Positions 34,010-41,724 of a stretch of 64,000 nucleotides of DNA are shown one piece after another. Position 1 is the first letter of the stretch; every line of letters starts with the position of its first letter. Position numbers and translations under genes: made by a program. The notes under the pieces are model-generated. The model was not told the origin of the DNA and made no database searches. It worked only from the letters and a program-made list of their open reading frames with translations. The stretch is from Actinomadura craniellae (lineage in GTDB: Bacteria; Actinomycetota; Actinomycetes; Streptosporangiales; Streptosporangiaceae), in NCBI RefSeq assembly GCF_003289645.1, contig NZ_QLYX01000018.1, positions 62,001 through 126,000 on the forward strand, read 5' to 3'.

Positions 34010-34996
34010 ATGGCACGTAAGAAGGTCATCGCGACGGCGCTGGCGGCGGTCACCCTGGCGGCCGGGTGCGGCGAGGCCGGGCAGGGCAGCACGCCCCCCG
34101 CCGCGGACAAGAAGAACCTCACGATCGGGGTGTCCACCCTGGGGATGAGCTTCCCCTTCCCCGCCGCGATCAGCAAGGGCATCAAGGCCGAGGCCGCCCG
34201 GCTCGGCATCAAGGTGACCGAGGTGGACGCGCAGGGCAAGGCCGAGAAGCAGACCAGCGACGTCCAGGACCTGATCGGCCAGCGCCCCGACGGCGTGCTG
34301 CTGCTCCCGGTCGACTCGGGCGTGGCCACCGGCATGGCCGACCAGCTCAAGACCGCCGGCATCCCCACGGTGGCGGTCGCCTCGCAGGTCGGCGACCCCA
34401 AGACGCGCAAGCTGGAGGACGTCTACCCGGGCCTGGTCGCACTGGCCACCCAGGACGAGTACGGCGCCGGCCGCAAGGCCGGGGAGATGGCGGTCAAGGC
34501 CCTGCCCGGCGGCGGCCCGATCGCGGTCGTGGAGGGCGCCGCCGGGTTCGCCGAGGTCGAACTGCGGTTCCGCGACTTCCTGGCCCCGGCCAAGGCGGCC
34601 GGCATCAAGTTCGACGTGGTGACCCGGCAGCCGGGCGACTGGGTGCCGGACAAGGCCCAGTCCGCCTGCCAGAACATGCTGGCCGCCAACCCGGGCATCA
34701 AGCTCTTCTACGCGGAGAGCGACGACATGGGCGTGGGCTGCGCCAAGGCCGTCAAGGCGGCGAACTCCAAGGCCCTGGTCATCGGGATCGGCGGCTCCAA
34801 GCTCGGCGTCGACGCGGTCAAGGCCGGCGAGCTGTACGGGACCGTCTGCTTCAAGCCCGAGGACCTCGGCAAGCGCGCCGTGCAGGTGCTCCACGAGCAG
34901 CTGACCGGCACCAAGAAGTACAACGCCCAGTTCGTCACCTACGACACCCCCGCGATCACCAAGGACAACATCGGCGACTGCCAGCCGCAATGGTGA
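34010..34996 (+). CDS. Sugar ABC transporter substrate-binding lipoprotein
   Basis: A 328-residue periplasmic-binding-protein type I (RbsB-like). N-terminal signal with lipobox ALAAVTLAAGC (Cys 21). NLTIGVSTLGMSFPFPAAIS, KGIKAEAARLGIKVTEVDAQ, DLIGQRPDGVLLLPVDS, then VGIGGSKLG-like DNA-free ribose fold (here VIGIGGSKLGVDAVKAGE). Anchored outside the membrane, it delivers a sugar to the ATPase/permease that follow. GGAGG precedes the ATG at 34010. Binding specificity cannot be read by eye; the operon context points to a 6-deoxyhexose. Confidence 0.88.
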   Translation: MARKKVIATALAAVTLAAGCGEAGQGSTPPAADKKNLTIGVSTLGMSFPFPAAISKGIKAEAARLGIKVTEVDAQGKAEKQTSDVQDLIGQRPDGVLLLPVDSGVATGMADQLKTAGIPTVAVASQVGDPKTRKLEDVYPGLVALATQDEYGAGRKAGEMAVKALPGGGPIAVVEGAAGFAEVELRFRDFLAPAKAAGIKFDVVTRQPGDWVPDKAQSACQNMLAANPGIKLFYAESDDMGVGCAKAVKAANSKALVIGIGGSKLGVDAVKAGELYGTVCFKPEDLGKRAVQVLHEQLTGTKKYNAQFVTYDTPAITKDNIGDCQPQW

Positions 34997-35031
34997 CGCA
35001 CCCGGCCGTACAACATGCGAAGGAGGAACCG

Positions 35032-36597
35032 ATGAGCGACGACCCCCTCCTGCTCCTCGACGGTGTGACCAAAACGTTCCCGAACGGGACGCAGGCGCTG
35101 CGCGGCGTCTCCCTCGCGGTGCGGCCGGGCAGCGTGCACGGGCTGGTGGGCGCCAACGGGGCGGGCAAGTCCACCCTGGTGAAGATCATTTCAGGGGCCC
35201 ACCAGCCGACCGGCGGCGTCCTGCGCTGGACCGGTCAGGACCGGCGCTGGCGCGATCCCGGCGCGGCGCGCCAGGCCGGGATCGCGACCATCCACCAGCA
35301 CGTCCCGCTGGTGCCCACGCTGACCGTGATCGAAAACGTCTTCCTGGACCGGCGCGGGGCGTGGCGGATGACCGCGGCGCTGCGGGCGGAGTTCGCCGCG
35401 CTCGTCGACCGGCTCGGCTACCGCATCGACCCGGACGCGGTGGTGGCCGACCTGCCCATCGGCTCCCGGCAGATGGTCGCCGTGCTCCAGGCGCTGGCGG
35501 CCGGCGCCCAGCTGGTGATCATGGACGAGCCGACCGCCTCGCTGTCGGAGCAGGAGCGGCGGGTGGTGTTCGACGCCGTCCGCCGGCTGTCGGCGCAGGG
35601 CACCGCGTTCCTGTACATCTCCCACTTCTTCGACGAGATCTTCGAGCTGACCGACCGGGTGACGGTCGTCCGGGACGGCACCACCGTGCTCGACGAGGCC
35701 ACCGAAACGGTCACCGAAGGCATGCTCGTCCGCGCCGTCACCGGCCGCGAACTGCTGGCCGTCGAACGCGCGGACACCGCCGGGCCGGACCCCGGCGCGC
35801 CGGTGGTGCTGGACGTCGCCGACCTGTCCTCGGCGGTGGGGCTGCGCGACGTCTCCTTCCAGGTCCGCGCCGGCGAGATCCTCGGCATCGCCGGGCTGCT
35901 CGGCTCGGGCCGGTCGGAGATCCTGCGCGCCGTCTTCGGCGACGACCCGTCCGCCGCGGGCACCGTCCGGGTGAACGGCGCCGAGGTGGGCCGGTCCGCG
36001 CGGGCCGCCGTGGCGGCGGGCGTCGCCTACGTCCCCGAGGACCGTGCCGGCCAGGGGCTGCACGGCGGCCTGCCGATCTGGCAGAACGTCAGCCTGCCCG
36101 ACCTGGCCCGGCTGTCGCGGGGCCGGCTGGTGCCGCGCACCGCCGACGAGCGGGCGCTGGCCGGGCGGGCGGTCGCCGACCTGGGCATCGTGACGCCCGG
36201 CGTGGAGGCGGTGCCCGGCGAGCTGTCGGGCGGCAACGCCCAGAAGGTCGTGTTCGCCAAGTGGATGTACGCCGACACCCACGTGTGGCTGCTCGACGAA
36301 CCCACCGCCGGCGTGGACGTCGGCGCCAAGGCCGACCTGCTGCGGCTGATCAGGCAGTTCGCCGCCCAGGGCAAGGCCGTCGTCATCGTGTGCGGCGAAT
36401 TCGAGGAACTGCTGTCGGCCGCCACCCGCGTGCTGGTCGTGCGCGGCGGCCGGATCGTCGCCGAGCGGCAGGCGCCGCGGACCACAGAAGAGGAACTGCT
36501 CATGCTGGCCCACGGGCTGTGGACGGAACCGTCCGGGCCCGAGCAGGCACCCGAGCCGTCCGACCCGAACGAGGAAGAGATGTCCCATGAGCGCTGA
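35032..36597 (+). CDS. Sugar ABC transporter ATPase, RbsA/XylG-like (double NBD)
   Basis: A 521-residue fusion of two ATPase domains. The first has Walker A GANGAGKSTLVKIIS and Walker B LVIMDEPTASLSEQE. The second, from about residue 260, has a degenerate Walker A GLLGSGRSEILRAVF, signature LSGGNAQKVVFAKWM and Walker B VWLLDEPTAGVDVG. The first domain signature is LPIGSRQMVAVLQAL, not LSGGQ, so the active sites are asymmetric as in RbsA. AAGGAGGA before ATG 35032. It overlaps the permease by 11 nt. Confidence 0.9.
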   Translation: MSDDPLLLLDGVTKTFPNGTQALRGVSLAVRPGSVHGLVGANGAGKSTLVKIISGAHQPTGGVLRWTGQDRRWRDPGAARQAGIATIHQHVPLVPTLTVIENVFLDRRGAWRMTAALRAEFAALVDRLGYRIDPDAVVADLPIGSRQMVAVLQALAAGAQLVIMDEPTASLSEQERRVVFDAVRRLSAQGTAFLYISHFFDEIFELTDRVTVVRDGTTVLDEATETVTEGMLVRAVTGRELLAVERADTAGPDPGAPVVLDVADLSSAVGLRDVSFQVRAGEILGIAGLLGSGRSEILRAVFGDDPSAAGTVRVNGAEVGRSARAAVAAGVAYVPEDRAGQGLHGGLPIWQNVSLPDLARLSRGRLVPRTADERALAGRAVADLGIVTPGVEAVPGELSGGNAQKVVFAKWMYADTHVWLLDEPTAGVDVGAKADLLRLIRQFAAQGKAVVIVCGEFEELLSAATRVLVVRGGRIVAERQAPRTTEEELLMLAHGLWTEPSGPEQAPEPSDPNEEEMSHER

Positions 36598-37861
36598 GGC
36601 CACCCCCGGACGGTGGCGGCTCCCGGCCGCGCTGCGGCTCGGCAACGCCGGCGTCGTCTACGCCTTCGCCCTGCTCGTCACGGTCCTGGCCATCGCCAGC
36701 CAGGCCCAGGGCCGGGTGTCCTACCTGGGGCCGACGAACGTCGCCAACATCCTTGACCAGAGCACCCTGATCGGCATCCTGGCGATCACCACCACGATCG
36801 TCCTCATCAGCGGCAACTTCGACCTGTCGGTCGGCGCCGTCGCCGCCCTCGGCGCCGCGGTGTGCCTGAGCCTGTCCGACTCGATCGGGTTCTGGCCCGC
36901 GCTGGCCCTCGCGCTGGCCACCGGGGCCCTCGTCGGGCTGTTCAACGGGGTGGTGGTGCAGTACGTCGGCATCAACGCCTTCATCGTCACACTCGGGACC
37001 ATGACCGCCGTGCGCGGGATCGTGCTGATCGTCACCGACGGCCGCACGGTCACCGCCCCGGACGGCGCGGCCCGCGAGGGGCTGCGCGCCATCGACGGCG
37101 GCGCCTGGGTCACCCCGAACCTGTACCTGCTGGCCGGGCTGGTCCTGCTGGCCGCCGGCATCTGGCGGGCGGCCCGGACCCGGCGGTGGCGGGCGCCGCG
37201 GGCGCTGGTGCCGCTGGTGGCCGGGGTCGCACTGGTCGCCGCCTCCCCCGCGCTGATCTTCACGATCCGGATCACCCAGCGCACCCTCTACCTGCTGGTG
37301 CTGGCCGCCGTGGCGGCCTGGGTGCTGCGCTACACCACGATCGGGCGGCGGCTGTACGCCAGCGGCGGCAACGCCGAGGCCGCCCGGCTGTCGGGCATCG
37401 CGGTCGACCGGTACCGGGTGGTGGCGTTCGTGCTCAACGGGACGGCCGCCGCGTTCATCGGGGTGCTCTACGCCGCCCGGCTCGGCTCGATCAACCCGAC
37501 CGGGCTGTCGGGGTTCGAGCTCACCGCGCTCGCCGCCGCCATCCTCGGCGGGACCTCGCTGTTCGGCGGGCTGGGCAGCGTCGCCAAGTCGCTGGTCGGC
37601 GCGCTGATCCTGGTCACCCTGAAGAACGGGTTCAACATCCTCAACCTGGGCGCGAACTGGCAGGGGCTGGTCGAGGGCGTCGTCCTGATCGTCGCCGCCG
37701 GCGTCTACACGGTGTCGCTGCGCCGCCGCCAGACCCGCCGCATCCGCGAGGTCGAGACACCCCCCACCGGGTCCGGTCCGCCGGGCACGCCCGATACCGG
37801 GGAGGCCGGGGAGGCCGGAGATCCGCCCGCGAAGGTACCGGCCGCGCAGAAAGGGGACTGA
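36587..37861 (+). CDS. Sugar ABC transporter permease, RbsC/XylH-like
   Basis: A 424-residue membrane subunit with about ten helices. TTTIVLISGNFDLSVGAVAA and NAFIVTLGTMTAVRGIVLIV are RbsC-family landmarks, as are GRRLYASGGNAEAARLSGI and AAAILGGTSLFGGLGSVAKS. An inserted cytoplasmic/helix section around residues 175-225 makes it longer than RbsC and closer to XylH. The C-terminal 45 residues are a Pro/Gly-rich tail. Completes the importer with the two preceding genes. Confidence 0.9.
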   Translation: MSAEATPGRWRLPAALRLGNAGVVYAFALLVTVLAIASQAQGRVSYLGPTNVANILDQSTLIGILAITTTIVLISGNFDLSVGAVAALGAAVCLSLSDSIGFWPALALALATGALVGLFNGVVVQYVGINAFIVTLGTMTAVRGIVLIVTDGRTVTAPDGAAREGLRAIDGGAWVTPNLYLLAGLVLLAAGIWRAARTRRWRAPRALVPLVAGVALVAASPALIFTIRITQRTLYLLVLAAVAAWVLRYTTIGRRLYASGGNAEAARLSGIAVDRYRVVAFVLNGTAAAFIGVLYAARLGSINPTGLSGFELTALAAAILGGTSLFGGLGSVAKSLVGALILVTLKNGFNILNLGANWQGLVEGVVLIVAAGVYTVSLRRRQTRRIREVETPPTGSGPPGTPDTGEAGEAGDPPAKVPAAQKGD

Positions 37862-37865
37862 GCCG

Positions 37866-38345
37866 ATGCTCACCGCCATCTGGCACTTCAGCTTCCACGT
37901 CGCCGACCTCGACCGTTCGGTGGCCTTCTACCGGGACGTGCTGGGCATGGAGCTGGTGCACGCCCAGGACCAGGACAACGCCTACACCCGGGCGCTGGTC
38001 GGCTACCCGGACGCGAGCCTGCGGGTCGCCCAGCTGGCCGTCCCGGGCCGGGACGCCGCCCGGGTGAGCTCGCACGACCTGGAGCTGGTGGAGTACGTCG
38101 TCCCGCGCGGCGAGCGCCAGGACCCCGCCCGGCACCACCCCGGCGCCGCGCACCTGGCGTTCGCGGTGGACGACATCGAGGCCGAGCACGCGCGGCTCAC
38201 CGGCCTCGGCGTCCCGTTCGTGTCGCCGCCCAACCGGATCACCGCCGGGGTCAACGCCGGCGGGGCGGCCTGCTACTTCCTCGACCCCGACGAGATCACG
38301 CTGGAACTCGTCCAGCCGCCGGCCCGGGCGGGCGGGGCGCGATGA
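37866..38345 (+). CDS. VOC (glyoxalase/dioxygenase) superfamily protein
   Basis: A 159-residue protein with two beta-alpha-beta-beta-beta modules. AIWHFSFHVADLDRSVAFYR, DVLGMELVHAQDQDN, then HHPGAAHLAFAVDDIEAEHA and ACYFLDPDEITLELVQPP. Likely metal ligands are His in FSFHVAD, His in AAHLAF and Glu in ITLELVQ. VOC proteins act as isomerases, epimerases or dioxygenases. In this operon an epimerase or lyase step on a sugar acid is possible but unproven. It starts 4 nt after the permease stop. Confidence 0.8.
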   Translation: MLTAIWHFSFHVADLDRSVAFYRDVLGMELVHAQDQDNAYTRALVGYPDASLRVAQLAVPGRDAARVSSHDLELVEYVVPRGERQDPARHHPGAAHLAFAVDDIEAEHARLTGLGVPFVSPPNRITAGVNAGGAACYFLDPDEITLELVQPPARAGGAR

Positions 38346-38677
38346 TGCTCGCCCTGCACAGCGTCCTGCGCGCGGGCCGGGAGGAGGACTACGACCGGGA
38401 GCACGCGGCCGTCCCCGCCGACCTGCTCGCCGCGCTGCTGCGCGCGGGCGTCCGCGACTGGACGATCTGGCGCAGCGGCCGGCACCTGTTCCACCTGGTG
38501 GACGCCGACGACTTCGCCCGCGCCCTGGACACCCTCGCCGGCGACCCGGCCGACCAGGCGTGGCAGGCGCACATGGCCGGCCTCGTCGACCACTTCGAGC
38601 CGGGCGGGGACGAGCGGACCGGCGCGCTGCGCAAGGTGTGGAACCTGCGTGAGCAGGAGGAAGGGGACCCGCGATGA
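38342..38677 (+). CDS. L-rhamnose mutarotase family protein
   Basis: A 111-residue RhaM-type protein that interconverts the anomers of a 6-deoxy-L-sugar. EEDYDREHAAVPADLLAALL carries the conserved His (residue 21), followed by GVRDWTIWRSGRHLFHLVDA and DPADQAWQAHMAGLVDHFEP. Length is normal for the family. ATGATG at the start overlaps the VOC stop, and its own end overlaps the lactonase start. It is the best pointer to an L-fucose or L-rhamnose type substrate for the whole regulon. Confidence 0.85.
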   Translation: MMLALHSVLRAGREEDYDREHAAVPADLLAALLRAGVRDWTIWRSGRHLFHLVDADDFARALDTLAGDPADQAWQAHMAGLVDHFEPGGDERTGALRKVWNLREQEEGDPR

Positions 38678-39531
38678 GCCCGATCATCGACGCCCACCAG
38701 CACTTCTGGAACCTGGACCGGGTCGCCTACCCCTGGCTGACGCCCGACCAGGGCCCGATCCACCGGACGTTCGAGGAGGGCGACCTCCAGGCGGACCTGG
38801 ACGCGTGCGGGATCGACGGGACGGTGCTCGTCCAGTCCGCCGACTCCTACGCGGACACCGACTACATGCTGGAGGTCGCCGACCGCTGGCCCCGGGTGCG
38901 GGCCGTCGTCGGCTGGGTGCCGCTGACCCGCCCGGACGAGGCCGCGCAGGCACTCGACCGCTACCGGCGCGACCCCCGGTACGCCGGCGTCCGGCACCTG
39001 ATCCACGACGAGCCCGACCCGGACTGGCTGCTGCGCCCCGAACTGCGCGACGGCCTGGACGCGCTGGCCGAGCGCGGGCTGACCTTCGACGTCGTGGCCG
39101 TGCTGCCGCGGCACCTGGAGCACGTGCCGGTGCTGGCCGAACGGCACCCCGGGCTGCGGCTGGTGATCGACCACCTGGCCAAACCGCCGATCAGGGAGCG
39201 TGGCCGGCAGCCGTGGGCGGACCTGCTGGCCCGCGCCGCCGCCCACCCCAACGTGTACGCCAAGGTGTCCGGGCTCAACACGGCCGCGGACTGGGAGACC
39301 TGGTCCGCCGGGGACCTGCGGCCCTACGTCGAGCACGCACTGGAGGTCTTCGGCGCCGGCCGGCTGATGTTCGGCGGGGACTGGCCGATCTCCGTCCTGG
39401 CCGGCGGCTACCGCAAGGTGTGGGACGAGACCGTCACGCTGCTGGACGGCCTCGCCCTCGCCCCCGCCGACCGGGCCCGGATCCTCGGCGGCACCGCCGT
39501 CGAGGTCTACCGCATCCCCGAGATCCCCTGA
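38674..39531 (+). CDS. Amidohydrolase_2 sugar-acid lactonase (L-fuconolactonase-like)
   Basis: A 285-residue TIM-barrel metal hydrolase of the COG3618 type. MSPIIDAHQHFWNLDRVAYP gives the HxH motif. Also seen: GVRHLIHDEPDPDWLLRPEL, LVIDHLAKPPI (His), and LMFGGDWPISVL (Asp near the end). The family opens sugar lactones to aldonic acids, L-fuconolactone and L-rhamnono-lactone being known substrates. Overlaps the mutarotase gene by 4 nt. Confidence 0.85.
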   Translation: MSPIIDAHQHFWNLDRVAYPWLTPDQGPIHRTFEEGDLQADLDACGIDGTVLVQSADSYADTDYMLEVADRWPRVRAVVGWVPLTRPDEAAQALDRYRRDPRYAGVRHLIHDEPDPDWLLRPELRDGLDALAERGLTFDVVAVLPRHLEHVPVLAERHPGLRLVIDHLAKPPIRERGRQPWADLLARAAAHPNVYAKVSGLNTAADWETWSAGDLRPYVEHALEVFGAGRLMFGGDWPISVLAGGYRKVWDETVTLLDGLALAPADRARILGGTAVEVYRIPEIP

Positions 39532-39545
39532 ACGGAAGCCGTCCC

Positions 39546-40622
39546 ATGCTCGAACTGTTCACCCCGATCGCCGACCAGGCGCGGATCTCGGTGCCGGTGG
39601 AGCACCGCCGCCCGATCGCCGTCGTCGGCGCCGGCGCGATCGTCGACGTCGCGCACCTGCCCGCCTACCGCGCGCACGGCCTGACCGTCCGCGGCCTGTA
39701 CGACCTCGACCGGGACCGGGCGCGGGACGTCGCGGCCCGGCACGGCGTCGAGCGCGTCTACACCTCGCTGGAGGAGCTGCTCGCCGACGAGGAGGTGGCG
39801 GTGGTCGACATCGCGGTCGTCCCGACCGCGCAGTCCGCGATCGCCCGCGCGGCCCTGGCGGCGGGCAAGCACCTGCTGTGCCAGAAGCCGCTGGCCCCCG
39901 AGCAGGCCGAGGCCCGCGAGATCGTCGCGCTGGCCGAACGGGCCGGCCGGCACGTGGCCGTCAACCAGCAGTTGCGCTGGGACGAGGGGATCGCCGCGGC
40001 GCGGGCCATGGTCCGCGCCGGCTGGATCGGCACGCCCACCGCCATGTCGTTCACCGTGGACATCAGCACCGACTGGAGCGACTGGTCGTGGCTGGTCCGG
40101 TCGGAACGCCTGGAGATCATGTACCACTCGATCCACTACCTCGACGCGATCCGCTCCATCCTCGGCGACCCGGTGCGGGTGTTCGCCGCCGCGTCCCGCA
40201 CCCCCGGGCAGGTCGCCGCCGGGGAGACCCGCACCATGAGCACCCTGCTGTTCGAGAACGGCGCCCGCGCGCTGCTGCACGTCAACCACGAGAACCGCAC
40301 CGGCGACCCCCGCGCGGAGTTCCGCATCGACGGGGACGGGGGCGCGATCCGCGGCACGCTGGGCCTGCTCTACGACTACCCGCACGGCCGTCCCGACACC
40401 CTGGAGGTCAACAGCGCCGTGGCGCCCACCGACGGGTGGGCGCCCTATCCGGTGACCGAACGCTGGATCCCCGGGGCGTTCGCCGGGCCCATGGCCGGGT
40501 TGCTGCGCTGGATCGCGGAAGGCACGGAATCTCCCACCTGCGGCCGGGACAATCTCGGTACGCTGGCCCTCGTCCAAGCCCTGTACGACTCCATCGAAAG
40601 CGGCGAGGCTAGGCCATTGTGA
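39546..40622 (+). CDS. Gfo/Idh/MocA family oxidoreductase
   Basis: A 358-residue NAD(P)-dependent sugar dehydrogenase. The Rossmann motif PIAVVGAGAIVDVAHLPAYR, then GLYDLDRDRARDVAARHGVE, and the active-site KHLLCQKPLAPEQAEA with the EKP lysine (here QKP). HSIHYLDAIRSILGDPV supplies the conserved His. Likely oxidises a sugar or epimerises one. The Glu-to-Gln change in EKP is worth noting. Ends overlapping the lacI start (GTGA). Confidence 0.83.
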   Translation: MLELFTPIADQARISVPVEHRRPIAVVGAGAIVDVAHLPAYRAHGLTVRGLYDLDRDRARDVAARHGVERVYTSLEELLADEEVAVVDIAVVPTAQSAIARAALAAGKHLLCQKPLAPEQAEAREIVALAERAGRHVAVNQQLRWDEGIAAARAMVRAGWIGTPTAMSFTVDISTDWSDWSWLVRSERLEIMYHSIHYLDAIRSILGDPVRVFAAASRTPGQVAAGETRTMSTLLFENGARALLHVNHENRTGDPRAEFRIDGDGGAIRGTLGLLYDYPHGRPDTLEVNSAVAPTDGWAPYPVTERWIPGAFAGPMAGLLRWIAEGTESPTCGRDNLGTLALVQALYDSIESGEARPL

Positions 40623-41656
40623 CCCGGTCCACCGAAGATGGCGGGCGGCGCATCCGTCGGGTGACGCTCGCCGACGTCGCTCGCCGGGCCGGGGTCGACA
40701 AGGCGGTGGTCTCGCGGGTCGTCAACAACGACCCGCTGCTCAACATCCGCCCCGAGACCCGCGCCCGGGTGCTCGCGGCGATCAAGGAGCTCGACTACCG
40801 GCCCAACGCGGCGGCCCGCAGCCTGCGCACCACCCGGACGGGCACGGTCGGCCTGTTCATCCCCGACTTCGCCAACCCGGTCTACGCCGAGATCATCACC
40901 GGTGCCGAGACCGCCGCGGCCGCCCGCGACTGCGTGCTGATGGTCGGCTCGTCCACCGCCGGCGGCAGCGCGCGCGGCTACCTCGACCTGCTCGGCCCCG
41001 GCCGGGTGGACGGGCTGCTGCTGGCCGGGGGCGCGATCACCGACGAGGAGCAGGCCGTGCTGGCCGACCGGGGCCTGCCGTGGCTGTTCGTCAACCGCCG
41101 GGGCGGCGGCGGCCGGCACGTCGTCCTCGCCGACGGGCTCGCCGCCCGGATCGCCGTCGAGCACCTGGTGGAGCTCGGGCACCGCCGCATCGCCCATGTC
41201 GGCGGCCCGGCCGACGCCGACACCGCGCAGCGCCGCCGGGACGGCTACGCGGCGGCGCTGCGCGCGGGCGGGCTGGCGGAGGACCCGCGGCTGATCGTCC
41301 AGGGCGACTACGAGCCGGACGGCGGGGCCCGCGCCGCCCACCGGCTGCTGGACGGCCCCGAGCCGCCGACCGCGGTGTTCGTCGCCAACGTCACCGCGGC
41401 GATCGGCGTGCTGAGCGCGCTCCAGGCGCATGGGCTGTCGGTGCCCGACCAGGTGTCGGTCGTCGCGGTGCACGACCTGCCGCTGGCCGCGCATCTGGTG
41501 CCGCCGCTGACCACGGTCCGGATGCCGTTGCAGGCGCTCGGCGCCCGCGCCGTCGAACTGCTGCTGTCGGCGCCGGCCGACCAGCCCGTCGAGGAGGTCG
41601 TCCGCGACCCGATCGAGCTGGTCGTCCGGCATTCGACGGCGCCCCCGCCGCACTGA
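40619..41656 (+). CDS. LacI family transcriptional regulator
   Basis: A 345-residue repressor. HTH: VTLADVARRAGVDKAVVSRV, VNNDPLLNIRPETRARVLAA and hinge LDYRPNAAARSLRT. The sugar-binding type I fold follows (VGLFIPDFANPVYAEIITGA, LGHRRIAHVGGP, VSVVAVHDLPLAAHLVPPLT). It begins at GTG 40619 inside the stop of the upstream gene, so it belongs to the operon. Its probable operator, with core GTCAA-N5-TTGAC/A, occurs at 29858, 33982 and 44544. Confidence 0.9.
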   Translation: MTRSTEDGGRRIRRVTLADVARRAGVDKAVVSRVVNNDPLLNIRPETRARVLAAIKELDYRPNAAARSLRTTRTGTVGLFIPDFANPVYAEIITGAETAAAARDCVLMVGSSTAGGSARGYLDLLGPGRVDGLLLAGGAITDEEQAVLADRGLPWLFVNRRGGGGRHVVLADGLAARIAVEHLVELGHRRIAHVGGPADADTAQRRRDGYAAALRAGGLAEDPRLIVQGDYEPDGGARAAHRLLDGPEPPTAVFVANVTAAIGVLSALQAHGLSVPDQVSVVAVHDLPLAAHLVPPLTTVRMPLQALGARAVELLLSAPADQPVEEVVRDPIELVVRHSTAPPPH

Positions 41657-41670
41657 CCTGGATAGACGGC

Positions 41671-41703
41671 GGCCGCGGCACCCTTTCCTCGGGTGCCGCG
41701 GCC
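41671..41703. terminator. Bidirectional terminator between lacI and the GH95 gene
   Basis: GGCCGCGGCACCC (41671-41683), loop TTTCCTC, GGGTGCCGCGGCC (41691-41703): a perfect 13-bp stem between two convergent genes. Confidence 0.85.
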
Positions 41704-41724
41704 GGTTCGGTTACCGCCTTCCGG

